From JAKAGZ01 sp963783855 (GTDB lineage: Bacteria > Bacteroidota > Ignavibacteria > Ignavibacteriales > Ignavibacteriaceae): a DNA stretch of 64,000 nucleotides. Positions within the stretch are counted from its first letter, which is position 1; every line of letters starts with the position of its first letter. The DNA lies in NCBI GenBank assembly GCA_963783855.1, contig CAWAPE010000001.1, positions 124,001 through 188,000 of the forward strand, in the 5' to 3' direction. This document shows, in pieces, positions 54,538-63,391 of the stretch. A program made the translations under genes and the position numbers. The notes below the pieces were generated by a model. The model was not told the DNA's origin. It saw nothing but the letters and a program-made list of their open reading frames with translations, and did no database searches.

Positions 54538-54966
54538 ATGAATTTATCAGATTACGTAAAAAAGAGAAATGGTGTTCCTTTAGGTTCAAAAAATTCTTTA
54601 CGTAATATGTTTGCCCGCTCACTTGGTGCCGGTAAATTTTCCAGCTTTGGGAGATATTGGAATCCAATCTGGAGTTACTACCTGGGAAAAAATATTTTTA
54701 AACCCCTTAAAATTATCCTGCCCTCTTCTCTGTCGCTAATATTAACTTTTATTATTTGCGGATTTATACACGATTCCGTTATAATGCTTCTTAGATGGCA
54801 ATTTACCCTGATTTTTACTCCATGGTTTTTGTTAATGGGTATATGGGTTATTGTAAGCGATCTTATTGCTATGGATTATTCAAAGCTTAGATGGATAAAT
54901 CGCGCATTAATTAATTTGGTAATCATCGGGATAAGTTTTATTGCTGCTTATCAGATAAGACACTAG
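54538..54966 (+). CDS. Small membrane protein resembling the C-terminal part of MBOAT acyltransferases
   Basis: The 142-residue protein has a basic N-terminus, FSSFGRYWNPIWSYYLGKNI, then LPSSLSLILTFIICGFIHDS with a conserved His, and three more hydrophobic stretches. The arrangement YWNPIW-YYLGK followed by FIICGFIHD resembles the catalytic-His region of MBOAT acyltransferases, which are about 400-500 residues long. This protein is complete with its own start, so it may be a small family in its own right rather than a fragment. Function unknown. It follows a terminator and stands alone. Confidence 0.55.
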   Translation: MNLSDYVKKRNGVPLGSKNSLRNMFARSLGAGKFSSFGRYWNPIWSYYLGKNIFKPLKIILPSSLSLILTFIICGFIHDSVIMLLRWQFTLIFTPWFLLMGIWVIVSDLIAMDYSKLRWINRALINLVIIGISFIAAYQIRH

Positions 54967-54998
54967 CCGGTTCGAAATATAATTGCTTTAAAATAAAA

Positions 54999-55022
54999 AG
55001 AGACGGGGCCGACCCCGTCTCT
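54999..55022. terminator. Strong bidirectional terminator
   Basis: Perfect 10-bp arms AGAGACGGGG and CCCCGTCTCT around a 4-base loop, with an A run on the left. It sits between the convergent membrane-protein and aconitase genes. Confidence 0.9.
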
Positions 55023-55035
55023 ATAACAAATAGAC

Positions 55036-57300
55036 TTATTTCTTATTCATCTTTGCAATCAAATTCAATGCGCTGCCTGCTTTAAACCATTCTATTTGTG
55101 CTTCATTGAATGTCTGGTTTAACATAGCTTCATCAGTTGAACCGTCTTTGTGTTTGATAACAAGCTTGAGTTGTTTTTCCGGAGCGAGTTCTGTAATTCC
55201 GATTATGCTCAATTTGTCGTCCTCTTGAACTTTATCATAGTCAGCAGGATTTGCAAAAGTCAGTGGAAGCATTCCCTGTTTTTTCAGGTTTGTTTCGTGA
55301 ATTCTTGCGAAGCTTTTTACTATTATTGCCCTGCCCCCGAGAAATCTTGGTTCCATTGCTGCGTGCTCACGGCTTGATCCTTCGCCGTAGTTTTCATCAC
55401 CAACTACAATCCAGTTTACTCCTTTGGCTTTGTATTCACGTGCAACTTCAGGAACTGATTTTGTTTCGCCTGTGAAAGTATTTTTAACTTTTCCAGGTTC
55501 GCCAGTAAACGCGTTAATAGCGCCGATAAACATATTGTTTGAAATATTATCGAGATGACCTCGAAATCTTAACCACGGGCCGGCCATTGAAATATGATCT
55601 GTAGTACATTTTCCTTTGGCTTTTAATAAAAGTGGAAAATCAACAAAATCATTTCCGTCCCACGGTTTGAAAGGAGTAAGTAACTGTAATCTTTCGCTGT
55701 CATCTTTTACAATAACTTCAACACTTGAACCATCTTTTGCGGGAGGAACAAATCCTTCCTCACCTTTATCAAATCCTTTTGGAGGAAGTTCTTCCCCTGT
55801 TGGAGGATCAAGTTTTACTTTTTCACCCTTTTCATTAGTAAGTGTGTCGGTCATAGGATTGAATGAGAGGCTTCCTGCAATTGCAAGAACTGTTGTTATC
55901 TCCGGGCTTGCAACAAAAGCAAGAGTTTTAGGATTACCGTCATTTCGTTTTGCAAAGTTTCTGTTGAATGAAGTTACAATAGTGTTTCTTTCATCGGCTT
56001 TATTATCCATCCTTTTCCACATCCCGATACAAGGTCCGCATGCGTTTGCAAGTGTAACACCGCCAACTTCTGTAAGTGTATTGAGCAAACCGTCCCTTTC
56101 AATTGTTGCCCTTACCTGCTCAGAACCGGGAGTAATTGTGTATTGAGATTTTGCTTTCAGTCCTTTTGAGAGCGCCTGTTTAGCAATGCTTGCGGCACGA
56201 TCTATATCTTCGTAACTGGAGTTTGTACAACTTCCGATCAATGCAACGCTAACTTTATCAGGGAAATCATTTTCTTTTACTGCTTCTTTCATTTTTGAAA
56301 TAGGCCAGGCTTTATCAGGAGTGAACGGTCCATTTAAATGTGGCTCAAGTTCAGAAAGATTAATTTCAATTACCTGGTCGTAATATTTTTCAGGATTTTC
56401 GAATACTTCTTTATCAGCTTTTAAATTATCAGCATTTCCTTCTGCAAGTGAAGCTACATCTGCACGATCTGTTATTCTTAAATAGGAAGACATTCTTTCG
56501 TCGAAAGGAAACACTGAAGTTGTTGCACCAATCTCTGCACCCATATTACAAATTGTTCCCTTACCTGTACAGGAGATTGAGTTTGTCCCTTCTCCAAAGT
56601 ATTCTACAATTGCACCTGTACCACCTTTTACTGTAAGTATTCCGGCAAGTTTTAGAATAACATCTTTTGCAGAAGTCCAGCCGTTCATCTTACCTGTTAA
56701 TTTAACACCGATAAGTTTTGGCCATTTAAGTTCCCACGGCATTCCTGCCATTACATCCACAGCATCAGCACCGCCAACACCGATAGCAATCATTCCGAGC
56801 CCACCTGCATTAGGAGTATGTGAATCTGTACCGATCATCATTCCGCCGGGGAAAGCATAATTTTCAAGCACAACCTGGTGAATAATTCCAGCGCCCGGTT
56901 TCCAGAAACCTATTCCATATTTTCTTGAAGTGCTTTCCAGAAAATCATAAACTTCTTTATTTTCATCGGTAGCTCTTAAAAGATCTTCTTTAGCCCCAAC
57001 CTGTGCCTGAATTAAGTGATCACAATGAACAGTTGAAGGAACCGCAGTTGTAGGTTTACCGGCTGACATAAACTGCAAAAGTGCCATCTGTGCGGTCGCA
57101 TCCTGCATCGCTACCCTGTCGGGTGATAATTCTGAATAGTCTTTTCCCCCTGATAATTCTTTAGTTGCTTCATCCCATAAATGGGTATAAAGTATTTTTT
57201 CTGTGTAAGTAAGAGGTCTCTTAACTACTTTTCTTGCCTTTTCAAGTTTATCGGCAAATTCCGAGTAAACTTTTTTAATCATATCAATTTTTGCTGCCAT
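55036..57300 (-). CDS. Aconitate hydratase (mitochondrial-type)
   Basis: Aconitase converts citrate to isocitrate in the TCA cycle through a [4Fe-4S] cluster. The 754 residues match the shorter, mitochondrial-like type: DSHTPNAGGLGMIAIGVGG near residue 170, cluster ligands in ALIGSCTNSSYEDIDRAAS and ANACGPCIGMWKR, and the swivel-domain active-site GDENYGEGSSREHAAMEPRF (about 640). It is transcribed alone. Confidence 0.96.
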   Translation of the reverse strand: MAAKIDMIKKVYSEFADKLEKARKVVKRPLTYTEKILYTHLWDEATKELSGGKDYSELSPDRVAMQDATAQMALLQFMSAGKPTTAVPSTVHCDHLIQAQVGAKEDLLRATDENKEVYDFLESTSRKYGIGFWKPGAGIIHQVVLENYAFPGGMMIGTDSHTPNAGGLGMIAIGVGGADAVDVMAGMPWELKWPKLIGVKLTGKMNGWTSAKDVILKLAGILTVKGGTGAIVEYFGEGTNSISCTGKGTICNMGAEIGATTSVFPFDERMSSYLRITDRADVASLAEGNADNLKADKEVFENPEKYYDQVIEINLSELEPHLNGPFTPDKAWPISKMKEAVKENDFPDKVSVALIGSCTNSSYEDIDRAASIAKQALSKGLKAKSQYTITPGSEQVRATIERDGLLNTLTEVGGVTLANACGPCIGMWKRMDNKADERNTIVTSFNRNFAKRNDGNPKTLAFVASPEITTVLAIAGSLSFNPMTDTLTNEKGEKVKLDPPTGEELPPKGFDKGEEGFVPPAKDGSSVEVIVKDDSERLQLLTPFKPWDGNDFVDFPLLLKAKGKCTTDHISMAGPWLRFRGHLDNISNNMFIGAINAFTGEPGKVKNTFTGETKSVPEVAREYKAKGVNWIVVGDENYGEGSSREHAAMEPRFLGGRAIIVKSFARIHETNLKKQGMLPLTFANPADYDKVQEDDKLSIIGITELAPEKQLKLVIKHKDGSTDEAMLNQTFNEAQIEWFKAGSALNLIAKMNKK

Positions 57301-57495
57301 AATAAGTACCCTGAATAATATTTATCTTAAAAAATTTCTTATCTACAAAAGTACAAAAATTAAACCGAAATTGTTTAATTTCTATGCACCAAAATTTCCC
57401 CCTATTACACTTTGATTGCTCAATAAAGCATATTTGCAGTAAGTTTATTATGTTTATTGGAGCTTTCTGTTCAGGATTCTAATGTGGAGAATACA

Positions 57496-58872
57496 ATGAC
57501 AAATAATTCCATTCTGGTAATTGATGACGAAGTTTCATATCTGGAGCTTCTGAAAGGGCTTCTTCTTGAAGAAGGTTACCGTGAAGTTATGATCGAGAAT
57601 TCTCCATTAAATGTCATGAACATTCTGGCATCTAATGAAATCGATCTGATTCTATGCGATATTTATATGCCGGAATTGAGTGGAATGGAACTGCTGGAAC
57701 AAATCACGCAGAAATATCCCCAGATACCTGTAATAATGGTTACAGCCGTTAACGACGTAAAAATTGCACTCAAAGCAATTGACGTTGGAGCATATGAATT
57801 TATTACAAAACCACCAGACATTGACCGGCTATTCCTTACAATCAAGCGCGCTCTTGAAAAAAGGCTTCTTGACCTGGAAAGAAATACCCTTCGTGAAATT
57901 AGCGAAGGCCACCAAAAAAAAATCGGGGGAGATTTTTCAGACATTGTTACTAATTCGAAACTAATGCACAAAGTATTTGAGCTGGTAGAAATTTTTTCCC
58001 CCACAAACGAAACGATATTGCTAACAGGTGAAACAGGAACCGGTAAAGATCTTATAGCAAAAAAGATTCACCAGCTTTCACCCAGAAGCGAAAAACCAAT
58101 GGTAGTAGTAAACCTGGCATCCATTTCACCCTCTCTTTTTGAAAGCGAGCTTTTCGGACATGAGAAAGGATCATATACTGGTGCAACAAATGAAAAACCG
58201 GGTTATTTTGAATCTGCAAATGGCGGTACAATTTTTCTTGATGAGATAGGAGAACTTCCTAAAGAGCTACAGGGAAAATTACTGAGAGCCATTCAGTATA
58301 ATGAAATTTACAGGATCGGAAGTTCAAAACCAATAAAATTAAACACCCGGATTATCGCTGCCACTAATCAGAATCTAGCTGAATCAATTACAAAGGGTGA
58401 ATTTAGAACTGATCTCTATTATAGACTGACAAGAGGTTTTATAAATCTCCCTCCTCTTCGTGATCGAAAGGGAGACATCAATATACTTGCTAATCATTTT
58501 TTAACTGTGGGCAATCTAATTTACAAAAAAAATGTTCACGGTTTCAGCGAAGAGATAATTGCCAGCTTAAATGATTATTCTTTCCCGGGAAATGTCAGGG
58601 AACTAGAAAACGTTGTTCTTAATGCGGTAGCAAAAACACAGGATCATTCTCTGGTAACAATAGTTGAACTTTCCTCAGAAAATTCGAGAACCGATAGCCT
58701 GCCAGTCAAAAATGGAAAAAATAATTTGAAAACAATTAATGAAGCGATTAATGAACATATCAGGTCTGTAATGAAGCATACCGAAGGAAATGTGCAGAAA
58801 GCTGCCGGCATACTCGGAGTAAGTGAAAGAACACTTCAGAGAAAACTTCAGCAATTGCGCAAAGGGAAATAA
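57496..58872 (+). CDS. Sigma-54-dependent response regulator (NtrC-type)
   Basis: The start is the ATG at 57496, preceded by GGAGA; a TTG 39 bases upstream is less likely. The 458-residue protein has a receiver domain (SILVIDDE; phosphoacceptor Asp55 in LILCDIYMPELSG; Lys105 in FITKPPD), an AAA+ domain (TGETGTGKDLIAKKIHQLSP, contact loop KGSYTGATNE, GGTIFLDEIGELP, YSFPGNVRELENV) and a Fis-type HTH (EGNVQKAAGILGVSERTLQR). No histidine kinase is nearby. It is followed by a candidate enhancer, a -24/-12 promoter and a pilin-like operon, and is likely to activate it. Confidence 0.93.
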   Translation: MTNNSILVIDDEVSYLELLKGLLLEEGYREVMIENSPLNVMNILASNEIDLILCDIYMPELSGMELLEQITQKYPQIPVIMVTAVNDVKIALKAIDVGAYEFITKPPDIDRLFLTIKRALEKRLLDLERNTLREISEGHQKKIGGDFSDIVTNSKLMHKVFELVEIFSPTNETILLTGETGTGKDLIAKKIHQLSPRSEKPMVVVNLASISPSLFESELFGHEKGSYTGATNEKPGYFESANGGTIFLDEIGELPKELQGKLLRAIQYNEIYRIGSSKPIKLNTRIIAATNQNLAESITKGEFRTDLYYRLTRGFINLPPLRDRKGDINILANHFLTVGNLIYKKNVHGFSEEIIASLNDYSFPGNVRELENVVLNAVAKTQDHSLVTIVELSSENSRTDSLPVKNGKNNLKTINEAINEHIRSVMKHTEGNVQKAAGILGVSERTLQRKLQQLRKGK

Positions 58873-58879
58873 CCTTTCC

Positions 58880-58912
58880 CGACAAAATTGACGTCAAAAT
58901 TGACGTTTGTCG
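58880..58912 (+). promoter_or_regulatory. Candidate enhancer: tandem 12-mer with dyads
   Basis: Two head-to-tail copies of CAAAATTGACGT (58883-58894 and 58895-58906), which together create the palindrome TTGACGTCAA, are enclosed by CGACAAA and TTTGTCG. The site ends about 75 bases before the -24 element, a normal distance for a sigma-54 activator site. It could alternatively be the hairpin terminator of the regulator gene. Confidence 0.55.
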
Positions 58913-58984
58913 TCTTACCATCCACCCACTAATAATTTATCCTTTGAAATCTGACACTAATCATCTCTTTTTGGCTTTTTTCTT

Positions 58985-59000
58985 TAGGCATATTTATTGC
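58985..59000 (+). promoter_or_regulatory. Sigma-54 (-24/-12) promoter of the pilin-like operon
   Basis: TAGGCATATTTATTGC fits the sigma-54 consensus at its key positions: GG at -24 and GC at -12 with the invariant 12-base register, GGCA after the first and TTGC at the second. It lies 48 bases before the first ATG of the operon. Confidence 0.7.
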
Positions 59001-59048
59001 GCCTATATGGCCAAACACAATTTAATCAATCACTAAGAACTAACTACA

Positions 59049-59534
59049 ATGAACAACGTACAATCATTTCTCTCAATCGGTGGGCTCGTGCTTCTTTCTT
59101 TAACGTCTCTGAGATTTAATCAGGCAATATTGGAAACTTCAAGTACCGATATAGAAAATAAAGTATACCTCACTGCTTTTTCCCTGGCTGATGATATGTT
59201 AGAAGAAATTAAATGCAAAAGTTTTGATGAGTCTACAATACAGTTCCCTACAACAAATACTGCCAGCCTGACACCGGCAGCTAATTTAGGACCGGAAACA
59301 GGAGAAACTTACAGTAGTTTTAATGATGTAGATGACTTTAACGGATTTAATCGCGCAGTAGATGCCCCTCATGCAGAAGGATATGACGTTTCGTGTAAAA
59401 TTGAGTACGTTGATGAAGATGACCCGGATGTAGTGAGTTCAACACAAACATTTTATAAAAAAGCAACAATTACTGTAACAAGTCCATATATGAGACATAC
59501 AGTAGTACTTTCATTTATTTTTACGCTTAAATAA
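59049..59534 (+). CDS. Minor-pilin-like protein 1 (PilV/GspI position)
   Basis: The 161-residue protein has one N-terminal hydrophobic helix (FLSIGGLVLLSLTSLRFNQA) and an amphipathic continuation (LTAFSLADDMLEEIKCKSFD), as in minor pilins. It lacks the Gly-Phe cut site and the Glu at +5 typical of class III signal peptides, so processing is uncertain. The C-terminal part is likely a small beta domain. First gene of a three-gene operon; the stop overlaps the next start (TAATG). Confidence 0.65.
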   Translation: MNNVQSFLSIGGLVLLSLTSLRFNQAILETSSTDIENKVYLTAFSLADDMLEEIKCKSFDESTIQFPTTNTASLTPAANLGPETGETYSSFNDVDDFNGFNRAVDAPHAEGYDVSCKIEYVDEDDPDVVSSTQTFYKKATITVTSPYMRHTVVLSFIFTLK

Positions 59535-60094
59535 TGGATACAATAATAGATCTTTTAGGAGCTGCGGTAATTGCCGGAATGATCATGTTGGGAATAGCAA
59601 ACCTCAATATATTCTCCTCGCAAGTCCGTTTTAAATCAGATTCAGATTTGACTCTTCAGACAAACACAAAAACTATTTCTGATATTCTTGACTATGATTT
59701 AAGAAAAATCGGTTACGATTATAGCGGAACAGCAATAATTACTGCGGATACGAATAAATTAGAATTTTATGCTGATATTGATTCAAACGGAACAGTAGAT
59801 CAAATTACTTACCTTCTAAGTAATTCAGCTGCGGTATCAAACACTGAAAATCCATCAGATAAAATTTTATATAGAGTTGTAAATGGCGATACGTCAAAAG
59901 GACCTTCACTTGGCATAACAAATTTAAAATTCACCTACAAAACTATGCAGGGAAACGAGACAACAATACCTGACAGCATTAAATTTATTAAGACAGAAAT
60001 CTGGTTTGAGACCCCTACAAAAGTACTTGATAACAATCAGGAGAAGTATCTTCTCACATATTGGGAAATGACAATTAATCCAAGAAATATATAA
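59534..60094 (+). CDS. Minor-pilin-like protein 2 (PilW/GspJ position)
   Basis: A 186-residue protein with an N-terminal helix (LLGAAVIAGMIMLGIANL) and LQTNTKTISDILDYDLRKIG, a pattern found in PilW/GspJ-like proteins whose helix leads into a C-terminal beta-sheet (ITYLLSNSAAVSNTENP, ILYRVVNGD, IKFIKTEIWFETP). No canonical prepilin cut site is present. It is the second gene of the operon. Confidence 0.65.
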   Translation: MDTIIDLLGAAVIAGMIMLGIANLNIFSSQVRFKSDSDLTLQTNTKTISDILDYDLRKIGYDYSGTAIITADTNKLEFYADIDSNGTVDQITYLLSNSAAVSNTENPSDKILYRVVNGDTSKGPSLGITNLKFTYKTMQGNETTIPDSIKFIKTEIWFETPTKVLDNNQEKYLLTYWEMTINPRNI

Positions 60095-60111
60095 ACAAAT
60101 AAGATTAAATT

Positions 60112-61122
60112 ATGGGAAAAGCAATAATAATATTAGCAGTCGGTATGTCCTTATTAATCACAATGTTGATTGTTAATCTCAATGCTAATACAAATAGAGG
60201 TGTCGATTCAGCCGTTGATTCATACAACTCTACATCGGCAAGGTTGATTGCAAACTCGGGAGTCGAAATTTATCTTGAGAAATTACGTAGAAATAAATCA
60301 CTAAAGGGTACTTTTTTAAATAATTCATTGATGGATGGAACTTATGATATGTACATTTACGGTGAGGATTCCCTTCTTACTATTAAATCAGTTTCTCATT
60401 TTAATGGTGTTAACCATTCCAGTATTGCTACAGCCAAAAGAGACCAAATAGGATTTCCCAAAATTAATTCCTCGGTATATGTATCCTCAAATAATATTAG
60501 CTTAAACCTTAACGGTAATATGGATATAAGTGGAAATGATCACGACATAAATGGAGGTGCTGTACCGGGCACACCTCTTCCTGGCATATCTGTTGATCAA
60601 CCCGCTGACAGCGCCCATATTGTCAACGATTTAAAGTCCAAGATCACCTCTGCAATCACAGGCTCTGGTGGCGCTCCAAGTGTTAGCATTGCAAATGATA
60701 GTACAGATTGGATGGCTCTGGCAGAAGAATATATTTTTGCAGCGGATATAACTCTGCCCTCCGGAACTTATTCAACAGGTACTGTACTGGGTACGGCTTC
60801 TGAACCAAAAATTACATATGCTTCGGGAAGTGTGGATTTTGCCGGCCAAGCCTCTGGATATGGGATTATGATTGTAAACGGTGATCTTTCTTTGGCCGGA
60901 AATTTTACATTTCACGGGATAGTAATCGCTTATGGCAATTCTACCATAACAACTAAAACCACGGGAAATTCAGGAATTTTCGGAGCATCAATTTTTGTTG
61001 GACAAAGTGTTGATATGCAGGCTACAGGAAATGCGAAACTCTATTATAGTACTCAGGCTATTGAAAATGCAAAAACGAATCTAAAATCATCCAGGTTTAA
61101 GATTCTAAGTTGGTGGGAATAA
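60112..61122 (+). CDS. Minor-pilin-like protein 3 (PilX-like, with beta-solenoid body)
   Basis: The 336-residue protein starts with a hydrophobic helix (IIILAVGMSLLITMLIVNLN) followed by STSARLIANSGVEIYLEKLR, which resembles the N-terminus of PilX/GspK-like proteins. The rest has a repetitive beta-rich body (VSSNNISLNLNGNMDISGND, LAGNFTFHGIVIAYGNS) of the kind seen in surface solenoids. Third gene of the operon, 17 bases after the second. Function unknown; a surface or secretion-associated role is inferred from the operon. Confidence 0.65.
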   Translation: MGKAIIILAVGMSLLITMLIVNLNANTNRGVDSAVDSYNSTSARLIANSGVEIYLEKLRRNKSLKGTFLNNSLMDGTYDMYIYGEDSLLTIKSVSHFNGVNHSSIATAKRDQIGFPKINSSVYVSSNNISLNLNGNMDISGNDHDINGGAVPGTPLPGISVDQPADSAHIVNDLKSKITSAITGSGGAPSVSIANDSTDWMALAEEYIFAADITLPSGTYSTGTVLGTASEPKITYASGSVDFAGQASGYGIMIVNGDLSLAGNFTFHGIVIAYGNSTITTKTTGNSGIFGASIFVGQSVDMQATGNAKLYYSTQAIENAKTNLKSSRFKILSWWE

Positions 61123-61133
61123 GTAAAGATTTT

Positions 61134-61508
61134 TTAAAATACAAAATCATTATTCCTAATACACATAAGGACAGCAACTTGAGGAACTATAAGGAACTTT
61201 TCCTTCTCAAACTCAATTTCATAAGCTTCTTTGCGCAGAAAGATTGCAAGATCGCCCACTTTAATCTGAAGGGGAATGAATTTTATTGGCTCTTTTGATT
61301 CTTTCCACGGCTCATCTTCTCCCTGTGTTGCAATGGGATAACCCGGTCCGGCTTTTATAACATATCCACTTTGAACTTTTTCTTTTTCAGAAATTCCAAC
61401 TGGCAGGTATAAACCGCTGGCAGTTTTGTCACTGGATGTTTCCGGCCTGATCAGCACACGATCGCCAATCACAACAAATTTTTCGATATTTTTCAATTTT
61501 AATTCCAT
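61134..61508 (-). CDS. GroES-like co-chaperonin family protein
   Basis: The 124-residue product has the Cpn10 fold: VVIGDRVLIRPETSSDKTAS, GYVIKAGPGYP, and VGDLAIFLRKEAYEIEFEKE. It is about 25-30 residues longer than GroES because of an insert (about residues 60-85, rich in acidic and Lys residues), and no GroEL gene is adjacent. It is therefore more likely a second, divergent GroES paralogue. The gene ends 12 bases from the convergent pilin-like operon. Confidence 0.85.
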   Translation of the reverse strand: MELKLKNIEKFVVIGDRVLIRPETSSDKTASGLYLPVGISEKEKVQSGYVIKAGPGYPIATQGEDEPWKESKEPIKFIPLQIKVGDLAIFLRKEAYEIEFEKEKFLIVPQVAVLMCIRNNDFVF

Positions 61509-61569
61509 CCCGACATATTATCCTTTTTCACTGGCTAAAATAAAGAACAAAAATGAGACTTAAAATGCA

Positions 61570-62721
61570 CTAACCTCGTGTATTCTTAACTAAATAGGGG
61601 AGAACAAACGGGAAGCATTTAATAGCTCTAATACTAGCATTCTTTAACCGTCCGCCCAAAATAATTTTTTGAATTATTCCTGCCGTAAGAAGTCTTTTCC
61701 TGAAATTTTCTTCCCATATTTCTTCATATTTTGCTTCAATTCCATCAGGATAATTCCCGCGAAGATTTTTATCTCCAAATATCTCCGCAATTATTTTACC
61801 TGTCTGCAGTGCCATTCCTATACCATCTCCCACAAGTGGAGCTATTACACCAGCAGCATCTCCAGCCATTATTATCCCGTCTTTTACAAGTTCTCTTTTC
61901 CCGAAATAAATATTTCCTGTTCCATAAGCCTGTTCCTGAATATTTCCGGGATCAAAATCATTGGAGAATATTTCTGCAAATTTTTTATTCTTATCGAATA
62001 ATCTTAATAGATGGTCAATAGGTGTACCGGAAAAATCATTCCGGTCTTCAAGCAAACACAAAGTAATCTCATTATCGCTCACAGCATTTAGGCCACAATA
62101 AATCCCGGTTGACAAATAAATTTCAACCCTGCCTTTTATAAAACCGGGGATAAAATTTTTATTGATGTGAAATTTTATTCCATTTAACCCGGATTTTTTA
62201 TTTGTAAAATTTCTATGCAATTGTTTATCAATAACATTCCTTTTCCCGTAAGCGGCAACAACAAAATCTGATTTAAGATAGAAGGTGCTGTTTTCCCCAT
62301 CCTTTACATCAAGGACAAATTTCCCGTTTTCTTTATTAATGTTTTTTACTTCTGCCGGCTGATAAATTCTGACTCCCGATCGCTCTGCTTCTTTAAGTAG
62401 AAAATTATCAAATACGGATCTCTTAACCGCAAAAGATTCAAAACTGAAATCCACATTTAGCTCAGTAGAGTCATCATTGATCAACCGGAATGAATTTATT
62501 CTGTTCGGATTTAATGCAAGAAATTTATCATATAAACCGAGATCCTTTAGTTCCCTGCTAACTTCGTTGGAAAGAAATTCACCGCATAAGACCTCTCGAG
62601 GGAAATCATTTTTTTCGAGCAGGCATACATCAAGCCCCATCCGTGCCAGCCTTAAAGCAGTCGATGTACCTGCCGGTCCGCCGCCTATTACCGCGACCTG
62701 ATATCCATTATTCATCATCAT
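61570..62721 (-). CDS. FAD-dependent oxidoreductase of the type III PKS operon
   Basis: A 383-residue flavoprotein of the geranylgeranyl-reductase/aromatic-hydroxylase superfamily: VAVIGGGPAGTSTALRLARM binds FAD, and MAGDAAGVIAPLVGDGIGMA is the second FAD motif. In phenolic-lipid operons (for example srs of Streptomyces) such an enzyme hydroxylates the alkylresorcinol ring; here it is the third gene after a type III PKS and a methyltransferase. It overlaps the methyltransferase gene by 14 bases (an ATG 6 bases inside is also possible). Confidence 0.87.
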   Translation of the reverse strand: MMMNNGYQVAVIGGGPAGTSTALRLARMGLDVCLLEKNDFPREVLCGEFLSNEVSRELKDLGLYDKFLALNPNRINSFRLINDDSTELNVDFSFESFAVKRSVFDNFLLKEAERSGVRIYQPAEVKNINKENGKFVLDVKDGENSTFYLKSDFVVAAYGKRNVIDKQLHRNFTNKKSGLNGIKFHINKNFIPGFIKGRVEIYLSTGIYCGLNAVSDNEITLCLLEDRNDFSGTPIDHLLRLFDKNKKFAEIFSNDFDPGNIQEQAYGTGNIYFGKRELVKDGIIMAGDAAGVIAPLVGDGIGMALQTGKIIAEIFGDKNLRGNYPDGIEAKYEEIWEENFRKRLLTAGIIQKIILGGRLKNASIRAIKCFPFVLPYLVKNTRG

Positions 62722-63391
62722 TATAAATCACGAGCAGCCATCGGAATGCCCATTTTCTTTTTAAAGTATAATTTTTAACACCGATCTCACTTAAGATATT
62801 AAGCAGTTCCTTTTTAATGAATCCTCTTTTAACAGAAAGCGGTCCGTCATTTTTGAACATTTCGCTTTTTGAAAAAACAGAAGCAACTATTTTTATCCCG
62901 GCCAGGGCAAATACCGATCTGCGCAGATCATTTATTATTACGCCACGTCTTGATAAGGCAATAAAATTTTTCAGAATTTGTTTTATTTCTTCTTCGGTGA
63001 AATGATGCAGAAAAAGTGAAGAGTGAACTATTTCAAATTGTTTTTCCTTTACCGGAATTTTTAGAGTATTCGCGCAGATAATATCAAGTCCGGAAGAATG
63101 TCTTAAATATTTACAAGCTCTTTTATTCAGATCGATACTTGTAATTTTTAACCCCCGGAACTTATTTCCAGGATAAAGTAGATTATCAGAGGCGCCCGAA
63201 CCGACATCAAGAATTAAAATCTCACCTCCCGGCTTCTTTTTAAGCAGGAGCTTCAAACCATTCCTCGTAGTTGAAATTCCCCCAAGAAACCTGTTGGCGT
63301 TTTTTAGTTCATTCAGTGCAGAATCGATTCTTTCATCCTGAATTGAAAAGTCATCCATTATTTCAGGCGTGTAACTTCTTTTAAGAAACAT
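62708..63391 (-). CDS. Class I SAM-dependent methyltransferase of the type III PKS operon
   Basis: A 227-residue methyltransferase with the SAM-binding motif ILILDVGSGASDNLL, ITSIDLNKRACKYLRHSSG (motif II), and FEIVHSSLFLHHFTEEEIKQ. It is likely to O- or C-methylate the polyketide product. Its start overlaps the PKS stop codon by one base, and its end overlaps the flavoprotein gene. Confidence 0.88.
   Translation of the reverse strand: MFLKRSYTPEIMDDFSIQDERIDSALNELKNANRFLGGISTTRNGLKLLLKKKPGGEILILDVGSGASDNLLYPGNKFRGLKITSIDLNKRACKYLRHSSGLDIICANTLKIPVKEKQFEIVHSSLFLHHFTEEEIKQILKNFIALSRRGVIINDLRRSVFALAGIKIVASVFSKSEMFKNDGPLSVKRGFIKKELLNILSEIGVKNYTLKRKWAFRWLLVIYNDDE

Noticed and set aside
58973..58989. 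TTGGC followed by TAGGC as the sigma-54 promoter of the pilin-like operon
   Set aside because: The distance between the two elements is wrong (GG to GC is 15 bases instead of 12); the pair 12 bases further on at 58985-59000 has the correct register.
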